From: Synechococcus sp. Tobar12-5m-g
Lineage (GTDB): Bacteria > Cyanobacteriota > Cyanobacteriia > PCC-6307 > Cyanobiaceae
NCBI RefSeq assembly: GCF_024345415.1
Contig: NZ_JAGQBB010000001.1
Span: 295,929 to 359,928, forward strand
DNA length: 64,000 nucleotides
Direction of reading: 5' to 3'
Made by a program: the position numbers and the translations under genes. This document shows positions 21,732 to 34,500 of this stretch, piece by piece. The notes below the pieces were generated by a model that saw only the letters and a list, made by a program, of their open reading frames with translations, searched no databases and was not told the origin of the DNA. The first letter of the stretch is position 1, and every line of letters begins with the position of its first letter.

Positions 21732-22817
21732 CTACAGGGGCCGCAGCGGTGGCAGAGGACGGCCGAGGGCCTCTGGTGCAATGCCCTCCCGGAGGGCCAG
21801 CACCAGACCGGCCGCTTCGGCATAGCTGCCCACCTTCAGGGCCTTCAGGCCCAGTGCCTCTGCCGTGACCGCCAGCAGGCAGGGGTTCCCTTCCACCGCA
21901 ATCAGCGGAATGCCGCGCTCGGCGCAACTGAGCACGGCCTCCCCGCCGAGGGCCCCCGCCGGAGCCACCACGACCCCGATCCGGCTGGGGTGGAGAAGAT
22001 CCAAAGGCCCGGACGCGACGGGTGGAGCCTTGGCCAACGACCCCAGCGGAATCAGATCAGGTGCCCGGCTCAACCCCACCAGGACGCAGGCCAGGAAGGT
22101 GTGGCCCAGTTCCTCGGCGGCGGCCCGCGGATCGAGACCAGGTTCCGACGCCAGCGGCCCCAGGGCCGGGGCATGGGCGCAGGGCAGGCCGAACCTGCCA
22201 CCCAGCAGGTGGCTGATCACCGCCTCCGCCCCGGCCAGGGGATCGACCCCGCCGTCCTGGCGATAGGCCTGCAACGCCCCGCTTCCATGGTCGTCGGGGA
22301 AGCGGGTCACCACCGCGATCGCCGTTGCCCCCTCCCGGCAGAGCCGCTCGGCGCCCCGCAGCAACGCATCGGGATGGCCCAGCTGTCCCCAGCTCGCGCC
22401 GCTCTCCCCCCGGGTCAGGCGCACCTCGACCGCTTGATCGGTGATCACCACCGGCCCGATCGAAAGGCCAAGCGTGGCCCGGCAGGCATCCGCCACCTGC
22501 AGATGCCGGAGCTGCAGCTCGGGCTCCATCGCCGCATCCAGCAACAGACCCACCCGCTGCCGCCGTACCGGAGCCAGGGCCAGCTCGCCCCTGGCAAACC
22601 GGTTGAGGGCCCAGCCCTCCACGTAGTGGAGGCGGGGATCGCTCCAATAGAGGGCTGCCCCGTTCATCACGTTCGGGTGGGTGATCAGGCAACCGCTGGC
22701 GGCGGCCAACAGCCGGGCCACCGGCAGGCCATCACCGGCGAAGCCGCCGATGCTGCAGCCGATCCCAGTCGGGATCACCAGCAGGGTGGGTAGAGGGGAG
22801 GCCTGGGTCAGGGGCAC
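21732..22817 (-). CDS. DUF3326 domain protein
   Basis: A 361-residue protein of the DUF3326 family, known from cyanobacteria and plants, of unknown function. The N-terminus LLVIPTGIGCSIGGFAGDGLPVARLLA and then LITHPNVMNGAALYW are the family hallmarks as I recall them. The C-terminal part contains a glycine-rich PAGALGGEAVLSCAERGIPLIAVEGN. Its start overlaps the 3' end of the small gene at 22808 by 10 bases, making it the last gene of a run that begins with the ATP synthase operon. Confidence 0.8.
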   Translation of the reverse strand: MPLTQASPLPTLLVIPTGIGCSIGGFAGDGLPVARLLAAASGCLITHPNVMNGAALYWSDPRLHYVEGWALNRFARGELALAPVRRQRVGLLLDAAMEPELQLRHLQVADACRATLGLSIGPVVITDQAVEVRLTRGESGASWGQLGHPDALLRGAERLCREGATAIAVVTRFPDDHGSGALQAYRQDGGVDPLAGAEAVISHLLGGRFGLPCAHAPALGPLASEPGLDPRAAAEELGHTFLACVLVGLSRAPDLIPLGSLAKAPPVASGPLDLLHPSRIGVVVAPAGALGGEAVLSCAERGIPLIAVEGNPCLLAVTAEALGLKALKVGSYAEAAGLVLALREGIAPEALGRPLPPLRPL

Positions 22818-23011
22818 AGCACCACCGCCTCGAGCCGCAGCCTGCTACGGCCTGCGCCCCCCCCGCTCTCCGCGGCGCCGTCACCGATCGACTCTGCGGC
22901 GGTGATCGCCCAGCGCAGCGGTTCTCCATGGGCGGCCAGGGCCGCCAGCACCTCAGGAAGCAGTGGGCCCGGCCCGGCCTCCAGCCAGAACTCCAACGCT
23001 TCAAGCCTCAT
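22808..23011 (-). CDS. Small conserved-looking protein, 67 residues, unknown function
   Basis: Starts MRLEALEFWLEAGPGPLLPEVLAALAAHGEPLRWAITAAE and ends RLRLEAVVLCP. There is no membrane segment or metal motif. The evidence for a real gene is positional: it sits in the same strand order between the ferredoxin and DUF3326 genes, overlaps the latter by 10 bases, and has the composition of its neighbours. A longer frame to 23155 starts inside the ferredoxin gene and is less likely. Confidence 0.6.
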   Translation of the reverse strand: MRLEALEFWLEAGPGPLLPEVLAALAAHGEPLRWAITAAESIGDGAAESGGGAGRSRLRLEAVVLCP

Positions 23012-23054
23012 GGCCGTGGCCGGAGGGCAGGCCGCCGGCGTCCAGAAGGAGCGA

Positions 23055-23378
23055 TCACGTCTGAAACTGCCCGAACTGCAGCTGGTAGAGGGCATCCTCC
23101 TGGCCAGCCAGCAGCTGGAGGTCGCTGCGGGGATAGGACACGCACAGCAGGGCAAAGCCCTCGGCCTGCAGTTCCGCCTTCACCCCCATCGCCTCGGATT
23201 GATCCACCGACCCCGCTCGAACCCTGGCCGCACAGGTGGTGCAGACCCCCGAGCAACAGGAGCTGGGCAGGGGCACGCCCGCCAGCTCGGCCGCCGCCAG
23301 CACGGTCTGGTCGTCACGGCAGGAGAAGGTGTGGAGGGTGCCGCCCAGGTCGGCGACGACGGTGAAGCTCTCACTCAT
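23055..23378 (-). CDS. 2Fe-2S plant-type ferredoxin
   Basis: A 107-residue ferredoxin-fold electron carrier. The cluster ligands are in SSCCSGVCTTCAARV (Cys with spacing C-x4-C-x2-C) and a final Cys in FALLCVSYP. An extra Cys sits next to the first ligand. The sequence differs from photosynthetic PetF, so this is a minor ferredoxin. Its ATG overlaps the stop of the upstream 2OG-Fe(II) oxygenase (ATGA at 23375-23378); it may supply electrons to that or another enzyme, which is inference. Confidence 0.88.
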   Translation of the reverse strand: MSESFTVVADLGGTLHTFSCRDDQTVLAAAELAGVPLPSSCCSGVCTTCAARVRAGSVDQSEAMGVKAELQAEGFALLCVSYPRSDLQLLAGQEDALYQLQFGQFQT

Positions 23379-24115
23379 GACGGGCGGGGGGAGACGGGGG
23401 TCCAGTGGTCGGGGTGGGGGGCCAGATACTCGGCGAGCGAGCCATCCGGGCCGCGGCTGCGACAGGCGCTGAGATACAGATCGAAACTGATCGACAGGCG
23501 CACGTTCTCCCCATCCTGATTCTCGGTGACGGCGTGGTCCGTGCAGGCCGGGAAGAGCACCAGCAAACCCGCTTCAGGGGGCACATCCAGCCAGGGCAGA
23601 TTGAGGGGATGCTCCGGAGCGATCGGTCCGCCATGGCCGACGCCAAGGCCCGGCACGAGCTCGTTCACCTGCCGGGTTGCGAACAGCCTCAGGCAGCCCC
23701 CCCGCCCGGTGCCATCGCCGTTGAGATAGAAGACAGCGCTGAGATGGGCGTTGGGGTGGTGATGCCGACCTACCACCATGCCCAGCCCGCTGACCACCGG
23801 CCAGGCGCGCTGGATGAAGAGGTCCACCTGGTTCAGCTCGAAACCGAGGGCTTCGAGGTAGTCCCAGGCCTGGGCTTCCACCTGGCGGCGCAGCCACTGG
23901 AAGGAGGCCTGCCGATGCACCTGCCAGACCCCATTGAGATCACCGGTCCAGGCACAGCCGGGATCGGGATTGCTGCTCGCCCCCCCGGGCAGGGCCAGCA
24001 CCTCCTGCATCATCACCGCCGTTTTGAGCGGATCGGGCCCCAGCTGCACCCGGCCGAGGGCGAGGGGGAACAGGGGCTGGATCTGCAGGGTCAGCTCAGC
24101 CCATCGCCGAGCCAC
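23375..24115 (-). CDS. 2OG-Fe(II) oxygenase family protein (TIGR02466-like)
   Basis: A 246-residue double-stranded beta-helix oxygenase-like protein. The N-terminal Fe-binding region is [18 protein letters not shown], and the C-terminal one is [29 protein letters not shown], which supplies a distal His and the 2OG-binding Arg. This matches the TIGR02466 putative 2OG-Fe(II) oxygenases. Its start overlaps the 3' end of atpG by 20 bases and its stop overlaps the ferredoxin start. Substrate is unknown. Confidence 0.78.
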   Translation of the reverse strand: MARRWAELTLQIQPLFPLALGRVQLGPDPLKTAVMMQEVLALPGGASSNPDPGCAWTGDLNGVWQVHRQASFQWLRRQVEAQAWDYLEALGFELNQVDLFIQRAWPVVSGLGMVVGRHHHPNAHLSAVFYLNGDGTGRGGCLRLFATRQVNELVPGLGVGHGGPIAPEHPLNLPWLDVPPEAGLLVLFPACTDHAVTENQDGENVRLSISFDLYLSACRSRGPDGSLAEYLAPHPDHWTPVSPRPS

Positions 24116-25049
24116 CCACCACTTCCAGGATTTCCTGAGTGATGGCCGCCTGACGCGCCTTGTTGTAATCGAGGGTGAGGGTCTTGGCGAGCTCCTTGGC
24201 GTTGTCGCTGGCGTTGTTCATCGCCGTCATCCGGCTGGCCAGTTCGCTGGCGGCGGCTTCCTGAAGCGAACGGAGCAGTTGGTTGTCGAGGTAAAGGGGC
24301 AGCAAGGCATTGAGAAGCTGATCCGGGCTCTGCTCAAAAACGAATTCAGATTCCAAAGGGGGCGCCTCATTGGCACTGGTCCCGCCCCGCTCGACGGACA
24401 ACCTCCCTTCCCGGGTGGTCAGCCGGAAGATCTCGTCGTCCTGGGCTGCAATGCCCTGGGGATCCAGGGGCAGCAGGGTCTGGGCAACGGGCGCGCTGCT
24501 CACCAGGCTGACGAACTTGGTGTAGATCATCTCGACGCGATCCGTGCTGCCCGAGAGAAACTCGGCCAGGATCTCATCGCCGATCCGTCCGGCATCCTCG
24601 GCCGTTGGCACCTGCTCCAGCCCTGTGAAGGTGGAGAGGATCGGATAGGAACGGTTCTTGAAATAGGTGGTGGCCTTGCGGCCGATCAGCACCAGCTCCA
24701 CGGTAAAGCCATTGCCGGTGAGCTCGACGAAACGCTGCTCGGCGCGCTTGATGATACTGGCATTGTAGCCACCGCAGAGGCCACGATCCGCACTCACCAC
24801 CACCAGGGTGATGTGGCGAAGCGGACGCTCCTGCTCCAGCAGCGGTGTGCTGCTGACATCCTCGAAGCGCAGCCGCGACTGGAGATTCTCCAACATGCGG
24901 GCGAGGCGATCGGCGAAGGGCCGTGAGCGGAGCACCTGCTCCTGGGCCCGCCTGACCTTGGCTGCCGCCACGAGACGCATGGCCTCGGTGATCTTGCGGG
25001 TGTTCTTGACCGAACTGATCCGGTCGCGAATTTCCTTGAGGTTGGCCAT
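24096..25049 (-). CDS. atpG: ATP synthase F1 subunit gamma
   Basis: The rotor shaft of F1 (atpC in chloroplast-style nomenclature). The 317-residue protein starts [36 protein letters not shown] and ends [12 protein letters not shown], both strongly conserved. A middle insert relative to E. coli, around [20 protein letters not shown], is typical of phototroph gamma. It is the last ATP synthase gene of this operon and begins 12 bases after atpA. Confidence 0.96.
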   Translation of the reverse strand: MANLKEIRDRISSVKNTRKITEAMRLVAAAKVRRAQEQVLRSRPFADRLARMLENLQSRLRFEDVSSTPLLEQERPLRHITLVVVSADRGLCGGYNASIIKRAEQRFVELTGNGFTVELVLIGRKATTYFKNRSYPILSTFTGLEQVPTAEDAGRIGDEILAEFLSGSTDRVEMIYTKFVSLVSSAPVAQTLLPLDPQGIAAQDDEIFRLTTREGRLSVERGGTSANEAPPLESEFVFEQSPDQLLNALLPLYLDNQLLRSLQEAAASELASRMTAMNNASDNAKELAKTLTLDYNKARQAAITQEILEVVGGSAMG

Positions 25050-25061
25050 GGTTCAGATGCC

Positions 25062-26663
<1,602 letters not shown>

Positions 26664-27212
26664 CTAGCCCGCCTTGGCCAGGGCGAGACCGAGCCGTCGA
26701 ACCTGACCCGCCAGGCTGGCGTCGATCACCTGGGAACCCAGGCTGACGACGAACCCACCGATCAGGGCGGGATCGACGCTCAGGTCGAATTCGACGGACT
26801 CGGTGCCGGCCACCGCCTTCACCTTGGTGCGCAGGCTGGCCTGCTGGGCCTCGGTGAGCGGCGTGGCGGAGGTGACGTTGGCCAGAGCGATTCCCCGCTG
26901 TTCGCGGTACAGATCGAGAAAGCGTGCGAGGACAGCATCAAGCAGGGCGATGCGCTGACGATCAGCCATCAACTGCATCAGGTTGAGGAAGGCCGGGGTG
27001 ACCTGATCGTTGAACAGGGTAACGAGCGCTGCCTTTTTGAGCTCCGGTTCGATCACTGGAGAGGTCATCGCGTCGCGCAATTCTGGAGAATCCTTCCAGA
27101 GCTGCAGAACCTGCTTGGCCTGATCGGCCACCAGGTCGGCTTCCTGGCGTAGATCTGACACCTGCAGCAGAGCGTCTGCGTAGGGGGAGGCGATCGAATT
27201 GAGCAACGGCAT
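26664..27212 (-). CDS. atpH: ATP synthase F1 subunit delta
   Basis: Delta joins the F1 head to the peripheral stalk (atpD in chloroplast-style nomenclature). The 182-residue protein has the family N-terminus SIASPYADALLQVS and a C-terminal segment DPALIGGFVVSLGSQVIDASLAGQVRRL. It overlaps atpF by one base at 27212. Confidence 0.94.
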   Translation of the reverse strand: MPLLNSIASPYADALLQVSDLRQEADLVADQAKQVLQLWKDSPELRDAMTSPVIEPELKKAALVTLFNDQVTPAFLNLMQLMADRQRIALLDAVLARFLDLYREQRGIALANVTSATPLTEAQQASLRTKVKAVAGTESVEFDLSVDPALIGGFVVSLGSQVIDASLAGQVRRLGLALAKAG

Positions 27213-27757
27213 CAGGCTTGTCCGATGGTGTTGATGGAACGATCGATCAGCTTGGCCTGGGCATTGGCGTCGAGTTGGCCAGGGAGCTCGGCAAGGGCCC
27301 TCTCGATCGCCCGCCTTGCCGCTTCACGACGCAGCTGCTCACTGACCCGGGAAGCCTCCGAATCGAGATCGGAGGCGGCGGACTGCTTCAGCCTCGCCAT
27401 CTCTTCGACGGTTCTCTGTTCGCTGTCCAGCCGAATGGCATCAGCCCTGGACTTGCCTTCGATCCTGATCTGCTCGGCCTTCGTCTGGGCTGCGGCCAGG
27501 TCTTGCTGGGCGGCGAGCAGGGCGGCATTGGCCTCCTGCAACCGGCGCTCCACCTCTTCGAGATCGGAGAGGATGGCCCCGCGGCGGCGCTCCAGGATGG
27601 AGCCCATCACCTTGGGCAAAAACCAGACCAGGCCAGCGATGACGATGGCAAGGTTGATGATGTTGGTCTCGAACGGATCAAGGTTCAACCCGAGCCCACC
27701 TTCAGCCGCCAGGAGCGGAAGAGATGAGAAGGGGAAAGCGAGGAACGGGTCGATCAT
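27212..27757 (-). CDS. atpF: ATP synthase F0 subunit b
   Basis: Peripheral stalk subunit. A hydrophobic helix at residues 33-52 ([16 protein letters not shown]) precedes a long charged helix ([32 protein letters not shown]), ending in helical coiled-coil sequence. In cyanobacteria b and b' form a heterodimer; this 181-residue gene follows b' with a 4-base ATGA overlap at 27754-27757. Confidence 0.94.
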   Translation of the reverse strand: MIDPFLAFPFSSLPLLAAEGGLGLNLDPFETNIINLAIVIAGLVWFLPKVMGSILERRRGAILSDLEEVERRLQEANAALLAAQQDLAAAQTKAEQIRIEGKSRADAIRLDSEQRTVEEMARLKQSAASDLDSEASRVSEQLRREAARRAIERALAELPGQLDANAQAKLIDRSINTIGQA

Positions 27758-28218
27758 GTCGCGGCCAGCAAACGTTTGACGATCTGATCTCCGAGCCGAT
27801 CGGCATCGGCCACCAGCTGATCGAGGGCGAGCTTGCTCTCTCGATCGATCTCCCGGCGGGCCTTCTCCCGGCTGGCATAGGCTTCGGCTTGGGCCGCGGC
27901 CAGAGCGCTGCGGTAAAGCCTGTCCATCTCCTGCTCCGCGTCCACAACCAGGGACTGGGCTTTCTGACGTGCCTCCTTGAGCTGGCTGGTGAGGTCAGCT
28001 TCAAGGCGCTGGGCCTGGGCGAGCTTCTGTTTGGCATCAGCGCGGCTGGTGGCCAGGAAACCCTCCCGTTCCTCCACAGTTCGCCCGATGGGTCGAAAGA
28101 ACAGGGCATTGAGGATGAAGGTGAGAAGCACCACCTGAATCGCCATCAAGGGCAGGGTGGCGTCCAGGTCAAAAAGACCCCCCTCGGTGGCAGCGGCAAA
28201 CAGAAACCAGCTGGTCAT
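27754..28218 (-). CDS. atpF': ATP synthase F0 subunit b'
   Basis: Second peripheral-stalk subunit, found in phototrophs (atpG in chloroplast-style nomenclature). The 154-residue protein begins with a hydrophobic helix [31 protein letters not shown] and continues as a charged coiled coil. The presence of both b and b' marks this as a cyanobacterial-type enzyme. It lies 93 bases after atpE. Confidence 0.93.
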   Translation of the reverse strand: MTSWFLFAAATEGGLFDLDATLPLMAIQVVLLTFILNALFFRPIGRTVEEREGFLATSRADAKQKLAQAQRLEADLTSQLKEARQKAQSLVVDAEQEMDRLYRSALAAAQAEAYASREKARREIDRESKLALDQLVADADRLGDQIVKRLLAAT

Positions 28219-28311
28219 GGGGCAGGAGCGCTGGGAAAATCAAGGTTGGTCGCCGGGGGACAGGTCCCTCAGCGGGGCAGACGATGGGGTGAACTGATCA
28301 GCTGGTCGCGG

Positions 28312-28620
<309 letters not shown>

Positions 28621-28717
28621 TCACCGATGGGAGATGGGCCCGGAATCGACCGGACCTGCGCGCAGGAGTTTTAGCAGAGAGGGGTGCTGAGCAGGTAGAG
28701 GCCTTGAGCGGGCCCGT

Positions 28718-29446
28718 TCAGTGGGCTTCCTCGTGGACAGCCTCACCGATGTAATAGGCGGCAAGGGTGGCGAAGATCAGTGCCTGAATGGCGCTGGTGA
28801 ACAGACCGAGGAACATCACCGGCAGGGGGACGATCAAGGGGACCAGGAAGGCAAGAACAGCGACGACGAGTTCGTCGGCAAGGATATTTCCAAACAAACG
28901 GAAAGAGAGGGAGAGTGGTTTGGTGAAGTCTTCGACGATCTTGAACGGAAGCATGATCGGCGTCGGCTCCACGTAATACTCAAAGTAGCGGAAACCCTTT
29001 CTGCTCAGGCCGGCATAGAAGTAGGCCAAAGACACCAGCAAGGCCAGGGCAATGGTGGTGTTGATGTCTGCGGTTGGGGCGCCGAGCTCTCCACTGGGAA
29101 GATGAATCAACTTCCAGGGAACCAGGGCTCCTCCCCAGTTGCTCACGAAGATGAACAGGAAAAGAGTGCCGATGAAGGGAAGCCAGTCGCGGTAGGCTTT
29201 CTCGCCGATGTATTCGCGAGCGATGTCGCGGAGGTACTCCCAGAGGAACTCGAGCAGGTTCTGAGCTCCACTGGGATCGCGCTCCAGCTTGCGGGTTCCC
29301 GCCACCACAAGGGCAAGCAGTGCGCCGATGACCAACCACGAACTCAGAAACACCTGGCCGTGGATCTTGAGCCCACCGAGCTGCCAGTAGAGGTGTTGAC
29401 CCACCTCAAGCGCAGCGAACGGGAGGGAGAAGGGCAACGGGACCAT
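28718..29446 (-). CDS. atpB: ATP synthase F0 subunit a
   Basis: The stator channel subunit (atpI in chloroplast-style nomenclature). The 242-residue protein has five or six membrane helices. The essential Arg is in [18 protein letters not shown], and the C-terminal helix [22 protein letters not shown] is typical. It is the second gene of the operon, 67 bases after atpI. Confidence 0.95.
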   Translation of the reverse strand: MVPLPFSLPFAALEVGQHLYWQLGGLKIHGQVFLSSWLVIGALLALVVAGTRKLERDPSGAQNLLEFLWEYLRDIAREYIGEKAYRDWLPFIGTLFLFIFVSNWGGALVPWKLIHLPSGELGAPTADINTTIALALLVSLAYFYAGLSRKGFRYFEYYVEPTPIMLPFKIVEDFTKPLSLSFRLFGNILADELVVAVLAFLVPLIVPLPVMFLGLFTSAIQALIFATLAAYYIGEAVHEEAH

Positions 29447-29513
29447 CGAAGGAAAAGGAGGTGCCGCTGTTGCGACGGATGGGAAGGGAGATCAGCCGTG
29501 GGGTTGGCTGGAA

Positions 29514-29849
29514 CTAGGCCGGGAGAAAGGCCTGGAGCAAGATCGCCGGCTTGTAGAGCAGAAACCCGACAAGGGCCGGAACGATTTCGAGACCGGGCAC
29601 CCGGGAAGCGGCAAGAACGAGCACCACGGGCACCAGCAACTGGGCCTTACCCACTTGGCGTGAGTCGGGACCGATGCGGGCCACGGTGCGCGCCAGCAGC
29701 TTCAGATAGAGCAGAGCTGCCAGGGATCCCAGCAGCAGGCTGATGGCCGTAAAACGGCCGAACAGAAGCGCCGACAGCGGCACAACCACCACAGCCAGGG
29801 CCATGGTGGCGACCAGGAGCTGGCGTTGAAGCCGGGCGTAATCGTCCAT
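29514..29849 (-). CDS. atpI: ATP synthase protein I
   Basis: AtpI is a small membrane protein encoded at the head of many atp operons, implicated in c-ring assembly. The 111-residue protein starts MDDYARLQRQLLVATMAL and has three to four hydrophobic helices (e.g. SLLLGSLAALLYLKLLA and LVPVVLVLAASR). A longer frame to 30161 adds Pro/Gly/Arg-rich residues with no family resemblance and is rejected. Operon order is atpI-B-E-F'-F-H-A-G. Confidence 0.85.
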   Translation of the reverse strand: MDDYARLQRQLLVATMALAVVVVPLSALLFGRFTAISLLLGSLAALLYLKLLARTVARIGPDSRQVGKAQLLVPVVLVLAASRVPGLEIVPALVGFLLYKPAILLQAFLPA

Positions 29850-30182
29850 GCCACCAGAAGGCTTGGAAGGCCCCGGCCTGCTGGTATCTGGCTGGGTTGA
29901 ATCCGCCTCTCCCTGGTCGGAGAGGTCCAGTTGCAGAGGGTCGCGTCGGTCCAGGGGCTCTGAAAACCCTGGCTTCCCATCAGGTTGGTCCCGTCCGACG
30001 GACGGAATGCCTGAGGGGCTGACACCCGGCGAAGCTGCAGCCTGCAAACGCCCCCAAAGCTCTGCAAAAGGCCCGCGGAATTTACCATGCGGACCTCTAT
30101 GGGGTTGCCGCCAAACCCGGTCTCCCCGCTGACCGGCAGGTCCATCCAGGCCCTGATTCATCAGCCAGCCCGAACCGTCCCA

Positions 30183-31388
30183 TCACGCCTGCGGCGGCGC
30201 CAACAGCAGCAGCCGCTGCAGCCAAGACTGCCGTGCCACCCGGACCAGCCGCAACGGGTCCCACCCCAGCGGGAGCTCGGCCAGCGGCGTGGACGGGGGC
30301 GCCGCTTCGAGGGCCTTCAGCAGATCCAGCTGATCCCCATCCAGGTCAAGGGGCCGCAGGTCGGGATCGAGCAGTGACGCTCCCGGCCATCCCCACAGGC
30401 AGGGGTTGCGTCTGCCCGTGGCGGCCAACAGCTCCTCATCCTGGCTCCAGTGGCTCTGGGCCAGGGGACCCTGGCTGAGGAAGAACTCGAAATGGCTGAT
30501 CTCCGGATCGAGGCTCTCCACCAGGCTCCATTGCTGCCGCAGAGGCAGACCCCTGGCCCGCTCCAGCAGATCCCCTTTCAACAGACGGGCGAGATCCCAT
30601 TGCTCAGGATTGGAGAAGCCGGCGAACTGGAGATCGGCGGACGCCACGAAGCGGAACAGTCGCTCCAGGTTGTAACTCGTCTCCTGGGGGTGCAGGTACA
30701 TGTCGGCGAAGTTGGCATCCGCCGCCGTGTCCAGGGCCCAACGCTGCTCGTGGTGGCGGCGCAGCCGGTGATTCTCCGGCAGATCCGCGAACAGCTGCCG
30801 GCCAAGCCGCAGACCCTCCTGGTCGGCGACCACGCCGAGGTCCTGGAGGGCCCGCTGAATGCGGTGGATCTCCCAGCGACCGCCGTCGGCATACAGAAAC
30901 AGATGCAGCAACCCGCCAGGGGCCAGCAGGCGGGCAAGGGCGGCCAGGCCTGCTTCCGGTTCGCCCAGGTGATGCAGCACCCCCACGGAGTTGATGTAAT
31001 CGAACGGGCCTTCGCCCTCCAGCTCCAGCAAGCTGCGCTGCTCGATCCGCAGGCCAGCGGTGAGGGCACCGCCGCCGGAGCGCCGCAGGCGTTCCCGAGC
31101 CACCTCCAGGGCGCCAGCACTGATGTCCACCGCCAGGATCTCGGAGCCCGGATTGAGATGGGCCAGGTAATCGGTGCTCACCCCGGTGCCGCAGCCCGCA
31201 TCGAGGAGCCGCGGCGGCGGCACCGGCAAGGGCAGGCGCCCCGTGCAGGCGCTGAAGGCGGTGGCATGGCACCAACGCCAGTTGTAACCGGGCGGGGGAC
31301 CATCCTGGAGGGGATCCCCTGGGTAGGGGAAGCGGTCGTAGAAGGCGCTCACCACGGGGGTGGCGGCATCGGCGGGAGCCTGGGGCAT
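30183..31388 (-). CDS. Class I SAM-dependent methyltransferase
   Basis: A 401-residue protein. After FYDRFPYPGDPLQDGPPPGYNW, a pattern seen in cyanobacterial methyltransferases, comes motif I LLDAGCGTGVSTDYLA, the acidic motif LAVDISAGALEVARE, and the post-motif INSVGVLHHLGEPEAGLAALARLL. The C-terminal 190 residues are a family-specific region with DMYLHPQETSYNLERLF. The substrate is unknown. It is divergent from apcE; the ATG at 31388 sits 168 bases from the apcE start. The much longer minus frame running into apcE is antisense. Confidence 0.85.
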   Translation of the reverse strand: MPQAPADAATPVVSAFYDRFPYPGDPLQDGPPPGYNWRWCHATAFSACTGRLPLPVPPPRLLDAGCGTGVSTDYLAHLNPGSEILAVDISAGALEVARERLRRSGGGALTAGLRIEQRSLLELEGEGPFDYINSVGVLHHLGEPEAGLAALARLLAPGGLLHLFLYADGGRWEIHRIQRALQDLGVVADQEGLRLGRQLFADLPENHRLRRHHEQRWALDTAADANFADMYLHPQETSYNLERLFRFVASADLQFAGFSNPEQWDLARLLKGDLLERARGLPLRQQWSLVESLDPEISHFEFFLSQGPLAQSHWSQDEELLAATGRRNPCLWGWPGASLLDPDLRPLDLDGDQLDLLKALEAAPPSTPLAELPLGWDPLRLVRVARQSWLQRLLLLAPPQA

Positions 31389-31556
31389 GGGGGGAGGGTC
31401 GTTCACCGGTCTGGCGAGCCTTTCATGCTCCGCTCCGATCCCCACACTTGGCCAACCCCCCTGGCTGGAGCAGCCCAGCTGCAAACATTTGTTCATGGCG
31501 CCCGAAGCAGGCTGAAGCTGAGCCGTAACGTTGTCCAGCCCGGTACACGCCCCTCC

Positions 31557-34500
31557 ATGACCGTGACCGCCAGCAGCGGCAGCAGCAGGGTTTCCCCACA
31601 GCGCTACGACACCCTGCCGCTCTCCAGCGTCCGTCAGGCGGAGCAACAGGATCGCTTTCCTGAAAAGGGTGAGCTCGACACCCTGATCACCTTCTTCAAC
31701 AGCGGCGTCATTCGCCTCGAAGCGGCCCGTCGCCTCTCGGCCAACGCCGATGTGATCGTGGCAAAAGCCGCCAACCGGATTTTCGCCGGCGGCACGCCCC
31801 TGTCCTATCTCGACGCGCCCCTGACCCCTGTCCTGATCAGCAGCGGCGCCAATGCCCCCCTGGCGGCCGACCAGCTTGCGGCGGCCTCCTCCGTGCGCAC
31901 CTTCGCCCAGGGCATCGGTGGCTCCGGACTGCTGGGCCGGATCCTCGAAGGTGTCCAGGCCGACGCCGACGTGCGGGTGGTGCTGCCCAGCGGCTTCAGC
32001 CCGATCAGCGTGGCGCGCTACGGCAACGAGCGCATGCGCAAATCCCTGCGTGACATGGGCTGGTTCCTGCGCTACGTCGGCTATGCCGTGGTGGCCGGTG
32101 ATCCGAGCATCCTGGCGGTGAACACCCGTGGGCTTCGGGATGTCCTGGAAAAGGGCTGCTCCCTGGCCGCCACCAATGTGGCGCTCCAGGAGATGCGGGC
32201 CGCCGCCGCCAACCTCTTCCGCCAGGAGCCGGAGGCGCGTGAACTGGTGATCGCCTGTTTCAACGTGCTGCTCAAGGAGTTGGCGGTGCCCACCCCATCG
32301 ACCCGGCAACGGCTGGGCAGTCCTGAGAACCAGGGCCTGCAGTTGCCCGCCACCTATGCCCTGGCGGCCGAGACGCCCCAACGCTTCGTGATGAAGCCCG
32401 GCCTCTCCGGACGAGAAAAAGCCGAGGTGATCCGGGCGGCGTACCGCCAGGTGTTCGAGCGCGACATCGTCAAGGGCTATTCCCAGGTGATCAGCCCGGT
32501 GGAGGCCACCCAGACGGCCCAGGGGCAATTGCCGATGCGGGAGTTCATCCGTTGCCTGGGCCGCAGCAAGGAGTACCGCCAGCAGTTCTACGGACGCTTC
32601 TCCAACAGCCGGGTGGTGGAACTCGCCTTCCGCCACTTCCTGGGGCGCGGCGTCAGTTCGATCGAGGAGTTCCGGCGCTATTTCGCCATCGTCAGCGACC
32701 AGGGCCTCGCCGGTCTGGTGGATTCCCTGATCAACACCCTGGAGTATGGCCAGGTGTTCGGGGAGGAAACCGTTCCCTTCCTTCGCGACCTCGGCGAGGA
32801 AGCCCAGGAGAGCGCCGGATGGGGATCGAACCGGAAGCTGTTCCGCTTCAGCGCTCCCTTCGAGGGCGCTCCGCAGTACATCACCCTCTACGCCTCCTAC
32901 CGGCAGTCGCTCCCCGATCAGCACGTCTACGGCGGCGGCAACGATCCCCTGGGTCTCAACTTCGGGGCGATCTTCCCTTCCGGCACGGCCTCGGTGGCCA
33001 CCCGGCCAGCCCCCTTCGGCTACGACACCCGCCGCATCCTGGTGGGCAACGGCATGGCCCAGCCCGGCCAGATGGACAGCCCCCAGTTCCGGGCGTCGAG
33101 TCCAAGACGGGTGGGGCCCAGGGTGGTGCGGCTGCAGCAGATCGCCACAGGTGGCAGTTCCGTGCCCCGCCGCCGTGGGCAGCCGAGCGTGCGCAACACA
33201 GAAGCCAGCACCCAGGGGGTGATCCGGGCTGTGTATGTCCAGGTGCTCGGCACCGTCGGCTATGCCGGTGAGCAACTCACCGTCGAGGAGATCAAACTCG
33301 AGAATGGCGACATCAGCCTGCGCGACTTCATTCGCCAGGTGGCCCGCTCCAACGCCTTCCGCAAACGCTATTGGTCAGGGCTCTACATCACCAAAGCCAT
33401 CGAGGTGATGCACCGCCGCCTGCTGGGTCGCCCCACCTTCGGGCGCTGGGAAATCAACAGCTACTTCGACACCGCCGCGCGCCAGGGCTTCTACGGCGTC
33501 ATCGACGCGATGATGGAGAGCCGCGAGTACAACGACGCCTTCGGCCAGGACACCGTTCCCTACGAACGGTTCATCTCCCCAGCCGATCTCAACGCCCGGC
33601 GTGTGCCCTCGCTTCGCCAGCCTTTCGAGGCCACGGCGGTGGCTGATTTCACCCCTGTTCGGCGGCCGGAAGTCGCCCCCACGACCAGTTTCCGGGGAAG
33701 TGGGGATCTCACCGCCCGCAACCTGGCGGATCGGCGGCGCGTCCGGGTGGTGGGCGGTTGGCGCGCCTCGATCAGCGGCGGCGAGACACCCTCGGGAAGG
33801 CTTGAGGCCCAGGCCCCCCAGGGCCTGAGGCAACCTCCGTCCCCCACCCGCCGGTGGAGCACGCCGCGGGCCACACCAGGCTTATCGGTCCCAGCCTGGC
33901 GATCAACACCCTCGGCCGCTCCGGGGTCGACCTCCTACCAGTCTCCCCCTCAGGCTGGGGGCTGGACCTCCCGGGTCGGCGGAGCCAGCCCAGGATTCAG
34001 TCCCGCCAAAGGGCCTGATGCCGCCATGGCCGGCGCCCTGGGAGGGGCCAGGCCCCAGGGCTTCAGCCGGCGCGGTGGTCTCGGCCAACCAATCACCTGG
34101 CGCCCGGATGCCGGTGAAACAGCCCTCCAGGAAGTGATCGAGGCAAGCTACCGCCAGTTGCTCAATCGCGTTCCCCTGGCGTCGGAGCGGCTGAATGATG
34201 CGGAGTCCCAGCTGCGCGATGGGCAGCTCTCCGTTTCCGAGTTCATCGGCCTGATCGCTGCGGGTGATCTGTTCCAGCAACGGCTGATCCGGATGGCGCC
34301 GCTGCGGGCCGCCTCGGCGGCTTTCCTGGCCCTGCTGGGCCGGGCCGGTCAGCCCAAGGAGGTGAGCCATTTCCTGGCCACAAGAGCCAAGCAAGGCCAG
34401 ATGACGGCCCTTGATGGCATCCTCGACAGCCAGGAATACTCGGAACGTTTCGGGCGGGACACGGTTCCCTATCTCCGCGGCCTCGACACCGAGAACGGGA

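Noticed and set aside
31389..33275. Upstream part of the 1030-residue minus-strand frame
   Set aside because: It is antisense to apcE, which is certain; only the part ending at 30183 from ATG 31388 encodes the methyltransferase.
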